Positions 8,413 to 17,260 of a stretch of 53,769 bases of DNA are shown here, piece by piece; the first letter of the stretch is position 1; every line of letters starts with the position of its first letter. The stretch spans positions 1 through 53,769 of the forward strand of contig CANCAY010000013.1 of assembly GCA_947374225.1 (NCBI GenBank), given 5' to 3'. Source of the DNA: Chitinophagaceae bacterium (GTDB taxonomy: Bacteria > Bacteroidota > Bacteroidia > Chitinophagales > Chitinophagaceae). Both the position numbers and the translations under genes were made by a program. Under the pieces are notes generated by a model. It was not told the DNA's origin and searched no databases. It saw nothing but the letters and a program-made list of their open reading frames with translations.

Positions 8413-9324
8413 ATGCGTAAAATTAGCTTGAGTTCATACTTGGGTGCTTTGTCCTTATTATTGCTAATTGCTTGCAATCAGGGTAAAAAAGAAGCATTAA
8501 GAGATACCCCAAATCAGGGCACGATTAATATTTCCGTGGAAGAAAGTTTTAAGCCCTTTATGGATGAACAATTAAAAGTATTTGCTTTAAGTTTTCCGGA
8601 AGCACATATAAAAGTGCATTATAAATCTGAAATTGAATGCTTAAAGGATTTCGTAGAAGACAGTACCCGTATGGTTTTCGTTACAAGAGGGCTTGCTAAA
8701 AAAGAAGAGGAAGGATTTAAAAAGCAATTAGGATTCACTCCTACATTTGGAATACTTGCCTATAATGCGGTTGCCGTTTTAGTAAATAAACAAAGTAAGG
8801 ATTCGGTTTTTACCATGTCAGATTTGAATAAGCGACTAATAGGAGAAAATAAAGGTCAGGTGGTAATGGATGGCAATAATTTAACGGGGATTGTTAGATT
8901 TATAAAAGACAGCCTAGCGAAAAACGACATATTAGGTAAAAATGTCATAGCTGCTAAGGGGAGCAATGCGGTACTTGAATATATTGCTACACATCCCGAT
9001 GCAATTGGTTTTGTTGGAATGAATTGGATTGGGGATACTTATGACACTAGACAGGAAGTATATAGAAAGAAAGTTAGAACTGCATTAGTGGAATGTACGC
9101 TTTGTATTGAAAAGGGTTACTTTTCTCAGCCATCGCAGTCTACCATTGGGAAAGGGCAGTATTCGCTATCCCTTCCTATTTACTATATTTTGAAGGAAAA
9201 CGCACCTGGGCTTGGTTCTGGCTTATTGAATTTCATGAGTGAAGAGCGTGGCCAATTAATTTTTAGAAGATCCTTTTTAGTTCCTGCAAAAATGAGTTTT
9301 CAAAAACGTAAGGGATTAATGTAG
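8413..9324 (+). CDS. PstS-like phosphate-binding lipoprotein
   Basis: Periplasmic solute-binding protein of the PstS type, 303 aa. The signal ends in a lipobox (LLLIAC, lipidated Cys21). The mature part has PstS-type blocks: INISVEESFKPFMDEQL, VFVTRGLAKKEEEGF, AYNAVAVLVNK and NLTGIVRFIKDSL. No pstC, pstA, pstB or phoU is nearby, so if it binds phosphate or another oxyanion its membrane partner is elsewhere or it has another role. It sits between a small membrane protein and a TPR protein, as in other Bacteroidota where such a gene accompanies TonB-system genes (family knowledge, not checked). Confidence 0.8.
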   Translation: MRKISLSSYLGALSLLLLIACNQGKKEALRDTPNQGTINISVEESFKPFMDEQLKVFALSFPEAHIKVHYKSEIECLKDFVEDSTRMVFVTRGLAKKEEEGFKKQLGFTPTFGILAYNAVAVLVNKQSKDSVFTMSDLNKRLIGENKGQVVMDGNNLTGIVRFIKDSLAKNDILGKNVIAAKGSNAVLEYIATHPDAIGFVGMNWIGDTYDTRQEVYRKKVRTALVECTLCIEKGYFSQPSQSTIGKGQYSLSLPIYYILKENAPGLGSGLLNFMSEERGQLIFRRSFLVPAKMSFQKRKGLM

Positions 9325-9518
9325 AATAGTTGCTTAGCATACTAACGAGTTTTATTTTTTTATGAAAAAATTAATAGAATTCTTCCAAAAAAATTAATAT
9401 TTTTAGGATTCGTAAAGTTTCTGAAACTATTGCGAATGCTTAATGTGTCATAAAGACATAAACAAAGCATGACTGAGTTTATAAAAGAATTGTTTTTTTT
9501 AAAATTGAAAAACCACAA

Positions 9519-11261
9519 GTGATGAAAAAATTGGTTGTATTGATGATGAGCGTCGCGCTAATTGTAACAGGTCTAAACGCGCAAGCACCTGTATCTCCTT
9601 TAGCCGAGGGTGTGAAAATGTTGAATTACGAAAAGAACAAATCTGCTCTAGCATTTTTTAAATCTGCACTTGAAAAAACACCAGGTGATGCAGAAATTAC
9701 TTTTTGGTATGGCCAAGCATTACTAGCTCAAAACTATGATGGTGTTGCCACTCCAGCTGCAATTAAACAAGCAAAAGAACTATATCAAGCTGCTTTACAA
9801 GCAAAAGGAAACGATGCTTGGTTATTAGTAGGTATGGCACATGTTCAAGCATTGGAAGGTGCAGACGTGAATGCAGTTAAGCAAAATTTAGAAGTTGCAA
9901 TCACTACAACTTTACAAACTAAAGGAAAGAATAAAGGCAAACCTAATGTGGAAATAGTAAATGCGATTGGTCGTGTTTTTTCAGAATTGCCAAGTAATAT
10001 TGGAGATCATCAATATGCAATTGATAAATTAAAGGAAGCTGTTTCTTCTAATGAAGTAGTAAATCCGAATTTATTTATCAATTTAGGTATCAACTATTTA
10101 AAATTAGGTGGTGAGCATGGTGGAGAAGCAGTAAGCGCATTTAACGAAGCTATTACGCGTGACCCTAAAAATGCTTATGCTTATTATAGAATTGGTAAAG
10201 TTTACCAAACACAAGCTAATAAAGAGTCTTTAGAGGAAAATCTTAAGAAAGCAATAGAAATTGATCCATCTATCGCGCCTGCTTATTTTGCTTTGTATAC
10301 TTACTACTCAGACAAAAACACAGATATCGCTAAGGCGAATTTGGATTTATTCTTAATGCACGCTGACAAAGACCCAGTTTTTGACTTCTTTAATGCAGAC
10401 TATTTATTCCAAGCGGGTCAATACGACGCTTCTTTAGAGAAAACAAAAGCATTAGATGCTAATTTTGGTATAGCAGCTTTACCTCGTTTAAGTGTATTAT
10501 ACGCTTATAACTATGATCGTAAAGGGGATTCAGTAGCTGCAAAAAAATACATTGAGCAATACATCAATACTAGTGCTACTGATCAAATCACGAATGCGGA
10601 TTACGAGTTAGCCGTTAAGGTATTATCTAAATTCCCAGGTACACAAGTAGCTTTAGGTAGCTTATTAGAAAAAGCAATTGCTGCTGATTCTACCAAGGCT
10701 AGCAGAATGAAGTACTACAAGCTAGGTGCTGATATGTTTGAAAAGGGTAATATGTATGCTGATGCATTTAAATGGTATGCTGCTTATTCAGCATTAAGAG
10801 GCATAAAAGACGAAGGATATTACTATAAGACTGCAAGTTTAGCAGTAAATGCAAAAGACGGAGCAGTAGCAATGGCTATTTCTAAGGACTATATTGCTGC
10901 TTTCCCTGAGAAGCCACAAGGATATACATTCAACGTTAAAGGAGCTAAATTGATTGACACTGCTAATAGTACTGGTGTATTATTCGCAGCCATTACTTTA
11001 CAAAACGAGTTTTTGTTGAAGGATGCAGTTAAGAACAAGCAATCATTGGTAAACAATTACTACTCAATGATGGGTTATTACAATGAAACTAAAGCATATG
11101 AATTAGCAATAAGCATGTGTGATAAGGTTTTGGAGTTGATGCCAGGTGAGGCACAAACTGTAAAAATCAAGGAAAGCTTAGTTAAAAACTGGGAAATCAT
11201 TAAGAAAAATGCAGGAGCGCCAAAGTCAAATAATGACAGTGCTCCACCAAAGAAAAACTAA
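9519..11261 (+). CDS. Periplasmic tetratricopeptide repeat protein
   Basis: A 580-aa exported protein with a signal peptide (MMKKLVVLMMSVALIVTGLNA). It carries several TPR-like helical repeats, clearest at residues ~25-65 (EGVKMLNYEKNKSALAFFKS), ~185-265 (LGINYLKLGGEHGGEAVSAF, then YAYYRIGKVYQTQANKESLEENLKKAIEIDPS) and ~510-550. TPRs act as protein-docking surfaces; the specific role is unknown. A 194-bp intergenic region precedes it, and a strong terminator separates it from nuoA. Confidence 0.8.
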   Translation: MMKKLVVLMMSVALIVTGLNAQAPVSPLAEGVKMLNYEKNKSALAFFKSALEKTPGDAEITFWYGQALLAQNYDGVATPAAIKQAKELYQAALQAKGNDAWLLVGMAHVQALEGADVNAVKQNLEVAITTTLQTKGKNKGKPNVEIVNAIGRVFSELPSNIGDHQYAIDKLKEAVSSNEVVNPNLFINLGINYLKLGGEHGGEAVSAFNEAITRDPKNAYAYYRIGKVYQTQANKESLEENLKKAIEIDPSIAPAYFALYTYYSDKNTDIAKANLDLFLMHADKDPVFDFFNADYLFQAGQYDASLEKTKALDANFGIAALPRLSVLYAYNYDRKGDSVAAKKYIEQYINTSATDQITNADYELAVKVLSKFPGTQVALGSLLEKAIAADSTKASRMKYYKLGADMFEKGNMYADAFKWYAAYSALRGIKDEGYYYKTASLAVNAKDGAVAMAISKDYIAAFPEKPQGYTFNVKGAKLIDTANSTGVLFAAITLQNEFLLKDAVKNKQSLVNNYYSMMGYYNETKAYELAISMCDKVLELMPGEAQTVKIKESLVKNWEIIKKNAGAPKSNNDSAPPKKN

Positions 11262-11310
11262 GATTTTATAAATCAAATGTGGGAGTTCCCCATTTGTAAA
11301 AAAATATAAG

Positions 11311-11338
11311 AAAAACTCCCCTTTTATGGGGAGTTTTT
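11311..11338 (+). terminator. Rho-independent terminator before the nuo operon
   Basis: Perfect stem AAAAACTCCCC (11311-11321) / GGGGAGTTTTT (11328-11338) with loop TTTTAT. The A- and T-rich ends make it potentially bidirectional. Confidence 0.93.
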
Positions 11339-11341
11339 CGT

Positions 11342-11380
11342 TTTAGGTGCTATCCTTTGTGTATTTTTGCGGCACCTAAA
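11342..11380 (+). promoter_or_regulatory. nuo operon promoter framed by a 9-bp inverted repeat
   Basis: The -7 box TATTTTTG lies at 11362-11369, 19 bases before the nuoA ATG. It is enclosed by the perfect inverted repeat TTTAGGTGC (11342-11350) / GCACCTAAA (11372-11380). The left arm would fall near the -33 region and the right arm around the transcription start, a geometry suited to a dimeric regulator. Confidence 0.6.
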
Positions 11381-11388
11381 TTACATTT

Positions 11389-11790
11389 ATGAATTTGCAA
11401 CAGTTTTTGTTATCTGCTAATGAGACAAACAGTGCAACTAATTATTTGCCCATTGCATTACAGATAATGTTTGCAGGCGGGTTCGTGGCTTTTATGATTT
11501 TGGTTTCTAGTCTTCTAGGTCCTAAGCGTAAAACTGATGATAAATTAGCCACTTTCACTAGCGGTATTGAAACACATGGAGACGCAAGGTCTCCTATGGC
11601 AATTAAGTATTTCTTAGTCGCTATTTTGTTTGTATTATTTGACGTTGAAGTAATCTTTTTTTATCCTTATGCAGTTAATTTTAAAGGCTTAGGATGGAAG
11701 GGATTTTTTGAAGTTGTTATGTTCGTCGCTTTTTTCTTAGTAGGATTTATTTATATCCTAAAAAAAGGAGCATTGAATTGGGAAGACTAA
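11389..11790 (+). CDS. nuoA: NADH-quinone oxidoreductase subunit A
   Basis: Membrane subunit of complex I, first gene of the 14-gene operon. The 133 aa have three hydrophobic helices (around 22-44, 76-98 and 103-125). The second helix holds the conserved acidic stretch in ILFVLFDVEVIFFYP. NuoA borders the quinone-binding region. Confidence 0.95.
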   Translation: MNLQQFLLSANETNSATNYLPIALQIMFAGGFVAFMILVSSLLGPKRKTDDKLATFTSGIETHGDARSPMAIKYFLVAILFVLFDVEVIFFYPYAVNFKGLGWKGFFEVVMFVAFFLVGFIYILKKGALNWED

Positions 11791-11817
11791 TTATTTAAAA
11801 AAATTAATGCATTTATT

Positions 11818-12405
11818 ATGCGACCAGTAAGATTTAATATACACCCTAAGGAAGCTGAAATAGCAGATGCTATTTCAATGGGAGCTGCACCGGACGGAGT
11901 TCCAGGTGACGGTTTTTTTGCAACTCAATTAAGTTCTGTAGTAGGTTTGGCACGTAAGAATTCTTTATGGCCTTTACCTTTTGCAACTTCATGTTGTGGA
12001 ATTGAATTCATGGCAACTATGGCATCACATTATGACTTAGCACGTTTTGGTTCTGAGCGTGTAGGATTTTCTCCGCGTCAATGTGACTTGTTAATGGTTA
12101 TGGGAACTATCGCTAAAAAAATGGCGCCAGTTTTAAGACAAGTATATATTCAAATGGCAGAGCCACGCTGGGTTATAGCAGTTGGTGCTTGTGCGTCAAG
12201 CGGTGGGATTTTTGATACCTATAGTGTGTTGCAGGGTATTGATCAAGTTATCCCTGTTGACGTTTATGTTCCTGGTTGTCCTCCACGTCCTGAAGCAATT
12301 ATTGATGGATTTATGAAAATTCAAGACTTAGTAGGACAAGAAAGTATTCGTCGTCGTAATAGCGAAAAATACAAAACATTATTAAACAGTTACGGCATTC
12401 AATAG
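11818..12405 (+). CDS. nuoB: NADH-quinone oxidoreductase subunit B
   Basis: Carries the terminal [4Fe-4S] cluster N2 that passes electrons to quinone. The four ligands are visible: tandem Cys59-Cys60 (SCCGIEFMA), Cys125 (GACASSGG) and Cys154 (PGCPPRPEA). The 195 aa match the bacterial family. It is a peripheral-arm subunit at the membrane junction, with 27 bases between it and nuoA. Confidence 0.97.
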   Translation: MRPVRFNIHPKEAEIADAISMGAAPDGVPGDGFFATQLSSVVGLARKNSLWPLPFATSCCGIEFMATMASHYDLARFGSERVGFSPRQCDLLMVMGTIAKKMAPVLRQVYIQMAEPRWVIAVGACASSGGIFDTYSVLQGIDQVIPVDVYVPGCPPRPEAIIDGFMKIQDLVGQESIRRRNSEKYKTLLNSYGIQ

Positions 12406-12427
12406 TTCGACAATTTAATTATTCAAC

Positions 12428-12934
12428 ATGGCTTTAAGCAACGAAACTATACAATCACAATTAGAAGCAAAATTCGCAGATCAAGTACATACTTTTTCTA
12501 CTGAATCTGGCATACTTTCATTTGAGTCTCCTAAAGAGATAAATTTAAAAGTATTACAATTCTTATTTGACGAACCTAGTTTAGGTTTTACTTTTTTAAC
12601 TGATTTGTGTGCTGTTAACTACCCTGATAATATTGGAGCAGAATTAGTGGTGGTGTATCACTTACATAATTTCACAGAAAATATTCGTTTAAGGTATTCG
12701 GTAGCAACTTCTATTGCAGCACCAGACGTATTTACTGCAAGTAAATTATTTGAAAGTGCAAATTGGATGGAGCGTGAAACCTATGATTTTTTCGGAGTAA
12801 ATTTTGTGGGGCATGCTAATTTGAAACGTATACTTAATGTGGACGAAATGGATTATTTCCCATTAAGAAAAGAGTTTCCGTTGGAGGACCAAACAAGAAT
12901 TGACAAAGATGATGAAATGTTTGGAAGAGGATAA
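12428..12934 (+). CDS. nuoC: NADH-quinone oxidoreductase subunit C
   Basis: The 30-kDa connecting subunit of the complex I hydrophilic arm, 168 aa. The conserved block ESANWMERETYDFFGVNFVG, the LKRIL segment and DYFPLRKEFPLE are the NuoC signature. It is separate from nuoD, unlike the NuoCD fusion of enterobacteria. Confidence 0.95.
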   Translation: MALSNETIQSQLEAKFADQVHTFSTESGILSFESPKEINLKVLQFLFDEPSLGFTFLTDLCAVNYPDNIGAELVVVYHLHNFTENIRLRYSVATSIAAPDVFTASKLFESANWMERETYDFFGVNFVGHANLKRILNVDEMDYFPLRKEFPLEDQTRIDKDDEMFGRG

Positions 12935-12979
12935 TAGCAATTCAATCAAAAGTTAAAGCAAAGCGCAATTATAATAAAT

Positions 12980-14206
12980 ATGGAAGCACAGCATAATATA
13001 ACATTACCAGAAGGTTCTATAGAGAAACAAACCACCACGTTGAACTTTGGTCCAACGCATCCGGCTACGCATGGTGTGTTTCAGAATATTATGGAAGTGG
13101 ACGGAGAACGTGTGGTGTCTACTGTTCAAACTGTAGGATACATTCATAGAGCATTTGAAAAATTAGCAGAGAGACGTCCTTTATACCAAATCACGCCAAT
13201 CACCGACCGTTTAAATTATTGCAGCAGCCCTATTAATAATATGGGATGGCATTTAACATGTGAGAAGTTTTTAAAAGTGGAGACGCCAAAGCGTGTAGAT
13301 TATTTACGTGTGATTATTATGGAATTAGCGCGTATCTCAGATCATTTAATTTGTAATTCTATTGTGGGTGTTGATACAGGGGCTTACACAGGTTTTTTAT
13401 ATGTAATGCAATATCGTGAGTTGATTTATGAAATATACGAAGAGGTTTGCGGATCTCGATTAACAACAAATATTGGACGTATTGGTGGTTTTGAAAGAAA
13501 TTTCACGAATGCAGCTTTCACTAAATTGGAAAAATTCTTAAATGAATATCCAAAAGTATTAAGAGAGTTCGAAGGATTATTTACACGTAACAGAATTTTC
13601 ATGGAGCGTACTCAGGGTACTGGAGGAATCAGTGCAGCACGTGCAATGAATTACGGATTTACGGGTCCTAATTTGCGTGCAGCAGGAGTGGATTATGATG
13701 TTCGTGTTCAACAACCTTACAGTAGCTATCAAGATTTTGATTTTACAGTTCCAGTTGGAACTACTGGTGATAATTATGATCGTTATTTAGTTCGTAATGC
13801 AGAAATGTGGGAGAGTATTTCAATCATAAGACAAGCTTACGAAAAAGTACAAGCGTTTAAAGGAACAGAGGCGGAGGTTTTCCACGCAGACGTCCCTGAA
13901 TATTATCTTCCTAAAAAAGAAGACGTGTATACTAAGATGGAAGCGTTGATCTGGCATTTTAAAATTGTAATGGGGGAGATTGATTTACCTAAGGGTCAAA
14001 TTTATAATGCGGTAGAAGGGGGCAATGGTGAATTAGGATTTTATTTAGTGAGTGACGGCGGACGTACTCCATTCAGATTGCATTTCCGTCGACCTAGTTT
14101 TATTTACTATCAAGCTTATCCTGAATTAATACAGGGGGGAATGATTAGTGATGCAGTAGTAACAATGAGTAGTTTAAACTTAATCGCAGGTGAGCTTGAT
14201 GCATAG
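12980..14206 (+). CDS. nuoD: NADH-quinone oxidoreductase subunit D
   Basis: The 49-kDa subunit, which with NuoB forms the quinone-reduction site. The 408 aa contain LNFGPTHPATHGVF, the HRAFEKLAERRPLYQ segment, RLTTNIGRIGGFERNF and GNGELGFYLVSDGGRTPFR. The N-terminal His region and C-terminal SLNLIAGELDA fit a full-length chain. Confidence 0.97.
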   Translation: MEAQHNITLPEGSIEKQTTTLNFGPTHPATHGVFQNIMEVDGERVVSTVQTVGYIHRAFEKLAERRPLYQITPITDRLNYCSSPINNMGWHLTCEKFLKVETPKRVDYLRVIIMELARISDHLICNSIVGVDTGAYTGFLYVMQYRELIYEIYEEVCGSRLTTNIGRIGGFERNFTNAAFTKLEKFLNEYPKVLREFEGLFTRNRIFMERTQGTGGISAARAMNYGFTGPNLRAAGVDYDVRVQQPYSSYQDFDFTVPVGTTGDNYDRYLVRNAEMWESISIIRQAYEKVQAFKGTEAEVFHADVPEYYLPKKEDVYTKMEALIWHFKIVMGEIDLPKGQIYNAVEGGNGELGFYLVSDGGRTPFRLHFRRPSFIYYQAYPELIQGGMISDAVVTMSSLNLIAGELDA

Positions 14207-14232
14207 CATTAAGCAAGCGTAAATTTTTTAAT

Positions 14233-14736
14233 ATGGGTATGCAATTTAATGAAACACAAATGACCGAGTTTAAACGCTTGGTAGCTCGTTATCCGGAAGG
14301 AAAACAAAAAAGCGCATTGCTTCCAGCATTGCATTTGGCACAAGAAAGTTTTGATGGATGGTTGTCTACAGAGACCATGGATTATATTGCTAATTTGTTA
14401 AGCATTGAGCCAATTGAAGTATATGAGGTTGCAAGTTTTTATAGCATGTACAATTTGAAGCCAGTTGGTAAATATGTTTTCGAAGTTTGTCAGACGGGTC
14501 CTTGTATGATTAGTGGTTCAGATAACATCATTGATTATATCAAGAAAACATTAGACATTAAACCAGGAGAAACAACAAAGGATGGTGTATTTACTTTGAA
14601 GTTAGTAGAATGTTTAGGTGCTTGTGGATATGCACCTATGATGCAAGTAGGTAAGATATATAAAGAGCATTTAACTAAAGAAAAAGTAGATGCTATTATA
14701 GCCGAGTATCGTCAATTAGCGGCTTCAAAAAATTAA
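14233..14736 (+). CDS. nuoE: NADH-quinone oxidoreductase subunit E
   Basis: The 24-kDa thioredoxin-fold subunit that binds the [2Fe-2S] cluster N1a. Ligands are Cys86 and Cys91 (VCQTGPCMI) and Cys127 and Cys131 (ECLGACGYAP), the standard C-x4-C and C-x3-C spacing. The length is 167 aa. Confidence 0.96.
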   Translation: MGMQFNETQMTEFKRLVARYPEGKQKSALLPALHLAQESFDGWLSTETMDYIANLLSIEPIEVYEVASFYSMYNLKPVGKYVFEVCQTGPCMISGSDNIIDYIKKTLDIKPGETTKDGVFTLKLVECLGACGYAPMMQVGKIYKEHLTKEKVDAIIAEYRQLAASKN

Positions 14737-14758
14737 GAAGTAGATTAAAAAAATAACA

Positions 14759-16111
14759 ATGGGCGTAAAACTATTATTAGATAAAGCAAATGTACCAGGC
14801 ATAAGAACTTATGACGTTTATCGTCGTGAGGGTGGCTATACTGCGGTAGAAAAAGCTTTAAAGGAAATGAACCCTGAAACTATTGTTGAGGAAGTTAAGA
14901 AAAGTGGTTTAAGAGGTAGAGGTGGTGCAGGTTTCCCGGCGGGCATGAAATGGAGTTTTATTGCAAAGCCAGAAGGCGTTCCGCGCCACTTGGTTTGTAA
15001 TGCGGACGAGAGTGAGCCAGGTACTTTCAAGGATCGTTATTTAATGGAATTTTTACCACACTTATTATTAGAAGGATTAATTATAGCAAGTTTTGCATTA
15101 GGTTCTAACGACACTTATATTTATATCAGAGGAGAGTATGCATGGATACCGGATATTTTAGAAGAAGCGATTAACGAAGCAAAAGCTAATGGATGGCTAG
15201 GTAAAAATATTTTAGGCACAGGGTTTGATTGTAATATTCACGTGCAACGTGGAGCAGGTGCTTATATCTGTGGAGAGGAAACTGCATTAATAGAATCATT
15301 GGAAGGAAGAAGAGGTAATCCTCGTATTAAGCCTCCATTCCCTGCTATTCAAGGTTTATGGATGCGTCCAACAGTGGTGAACAATGTGGAAACTTTAGCA
15401 GCAGTAGTTCCGATTATTAAAATGGGCGGAGACGAGTATGCTAAAATTGGTGTTGGTAAATCAACTGGTACAAAATTAATTTCTGCATGTGGTAATATTA
15501 ATAAGCCAGGTGTTTATGAAATTGACATGACAGTTTCTGTAGAAGACTTTATTTATAGTGACGAATATTGCGGCGGTATAAAAGGAGGAAAGCAATTGAA
15601 AGCATGTATACCGGGCGGATCTTCTGTACCTATTTTGCCAGCTAATTTATTATTAAAAACAGCTAAGGGGGAAACACGTTACATGAACTATGAAAGTTTA
15701 AGTGACGGTGGTTTCGCAACTGGATCCATGATGGGTTCTGGAGGTTTTATAGTTTTAGACGAAGACCAATGTATTGTTAAAAACACATTGACTTTAGCTA
15801 GATTCTATCGTCATGAAAGTTGTGGTCAATGTTCTCCTTGTAGAGAAGGAACTGGCTGGATGGAAAAAATATTAATGAAAATTGAACAAGGTAAAGGGGA
15901 GATGAGTGACATCGATTTACTTTGGGACATTCAAAGAAAGATAGAGGGGAATACAATTTGTCCATTAGGCGACGCGGCTTCCTGGCCAGTAGCTGCTGCA
16001 ATTCGTCATTTCCGTGACGAGTTTGAATGGCATGTTAATAATCCTGAACTATCACAAACAAGCAATTTTGGTTTACAACACTATGCAGATCCAATTCATG
16101 TACCTGCATAA
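14759..16111 (+). CDS. nuoF: NADH-quinone oxidoreductase subunit F
   Basis: The 51-kDa subunit that binds NADH and FMN and starts electron transfer. The glycine-rich GRGGAGFPAGMKWSF lies at about residues 52-66, and the GAGAYICGEETALIESLEG block binds FMN. The [4Fe-4S] N3 ligands are Cys355, Cys358, Cys361 (CGQCSPCREGT) and Cys401 (TICPLGD). The chain is a full-length 450 aa. Confidence 0.97.
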   Translation: MGVKLLLDKANVPGIRTYDVYRREGGYTAVEKALKEMNPETIVEEVKKSGLRGRGGAGFPAGMKWSFIAKPEGVPRHLVCNADESEPGTFKDRYLMEFLPHLLLEGLIIASFALGSNDTYIYIRGEYAWIPDILEEAINEAKANGWLGKNILGTGFDCNIHVQRGAGAYICGEETALIESLEGRRGNPRIKPPFPAIQGLWMRPTVVNNVETLAAVVPIIKMGGDEYAKIGVGKSTGTKLISACGNINKPGVYEIDMTVSVEDFIYSDEYCGGIKGGKQLKACIPGGSSVPILPANLLLKTAKGETRYMNYESLSDGGFATGSMMGSGGFIVLDEDQCIVKNTLTLARFYRHESCGQCSPCREGTGWMEKILMKIEQGKGEMSDIDLLWDIQRKIEGNTICPLGDAASWPVAAAIRHFRDEFEWHVNNPELSQTSNFGLQHYADPIHVPA

Positions 16112-16127
16112 TATAGAAAGATAAACT

Positions 16128-17249
16128 ATGAGCGAACAAATATTATTTAAAGTAACCATCGACAATATCACTATTGAAGTTCCAGCAGGCACTACAATAT
16201 TGCAAGCTGCAAGATTAGTAGGTGGTCAAGTGGCGCCTCCTGCAATGTGTTATTATAGCAAATTGCAAGGTAGTGGTGGTAAATGCCGTACCTGTTTAGT
16301 AGAAGTATCGAAAGGCTCTGAGAAAGACCCTCGTCCGATGCCTAAATTAGTGGCATCTTGCCGCACGACTGTAATGGATGGAATGGAAGTGAAAAACATT
16401 ACGAGTGAAAAAGTAGTGGACGCAAGAGCTGGTGTGGTAGAATTTTTATTATTGAATCATCCATTGGACTGTCCAATATGTGATCAAGCTGGCGAGTGTC
16501 ATTTACAAGACTTAAGTTTTGAACATGGCAAAGCAGGAACTAGATATGAATTCCAAAGACGAACATTTAAAAAACATGACTTAGGTAAGAATATACAATT
16601 GCATATGACGCGTTGTATTTTATGTTATCGTTGTGTGTTTACGGCAGACCAATTAACCAATAAACGTGTACACGGAATTTTAGATAGAGGAGACCATTCC
16701 GAAATTGCAACGCATATTGAAAAGAGTTTAGATAATGAATTTATTGGAAACGTGATTGATGTTTGTCCAGTAGGTGCATTGACAGACAAAACATTCCGAT
16801 TTAAAAATCGCGTTTGGTTCTTGAAACCAATGGACGCACATCGTGACTGTCCAACTTGTGCTGGTCGTGTTACATTATGGAATAGAGGAGACGAAGTGTA
16901 TAGAGTAACTGCACGTAAAGACCAATGGGGTGAAATTGAAGATACACCAGACGGCAAGACAGGATGGATATGTAATACTTGTCGCTTTGATAAAAAAGAA
17001 ACATCTGACTGGATTATAGAAGGACCTCGAGAAATTAGCAGACAATCTGTAATTGCACAAGGCCATTATGCTGGTAAAATAGGAACTACTAAACCGCATG
17101 AAACTTTTGAGGCAGTGAACGGAGGAAGACAACCGCATTTATTAATGGATATCCATGATGAAAGTGAAGTGAATAAGCCGTCGGTGCATTTAGGGCAGAT
17201 TCATGGACCATCTCATGGTGATACATTTAACAATACTAATAAAGCATAA
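16128..17249 (+). CDS. nuoG: NADH-quinone oxidoreductase subunit G, short form
   Basis: The 75-kDa-type subunit, only 373 aa where many bacteria have 650-900. The cluster-binding N-terminus is complete: N1b Cys41, Cys53, Cys56, Cys78; His-ligated N5 His111, Cys115, Cys118, Cys124; N4 Cys163, Cys166, Cys169, Cys213. The molybdopterin-oxidoreductase-like domain is missing. In its place is a short tail with two CxxC pairs (Cys241/244 and Cys282/285) that could bind zinc or a further cluster, then a polar end. The next gene starts 11 bases later, so this is a natural end and not a frameshift. Short NuoG forms are known in Bacteroidota. Confidence 0.93.
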   Translation: MSEQILFKVTIDNITIEVPAGTTILQAARLVGGQVAPPAMCYYSKLQGSGGKCRTCLVEVSKGSEKDPRPMPKLVASCRTTVMDGMEVKNITSEKVVDARAGVVEFLLLNHPLDCPICDQAGECHLQDLSFEHGKAGTRYEFQRRTFKKHDLGKNIQLHMTRCILCYRCVFTADQLTNKRVHGILDRGDHSEIATHIEKSLDNEFIGNVIDVCPVGALTDKTFRFKNRVWFLKPMDAHRDCPTCAGRVTLWNRGDEVYRVTARKDQWGEIEDTPDGKTGWICNTCRFDKKETSDWIIEGPREISRQSVIAQGHYAGKIGTTKPHETFEAVNGGRQPHLLMDIHDESEVNKPSVHLGQIHGPSHGDTFNNTNKA

Positions 17250-17260
17250 TTTATAATAGC

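Noticed and set aside
16128..17249. nuoG as a frameshifted or truncated pseudogene
   Set aside because: All cluster ligands are intact, nuoH follows after 11 bases with no leftover coding sequence, and short NuoG is known in this phylum.
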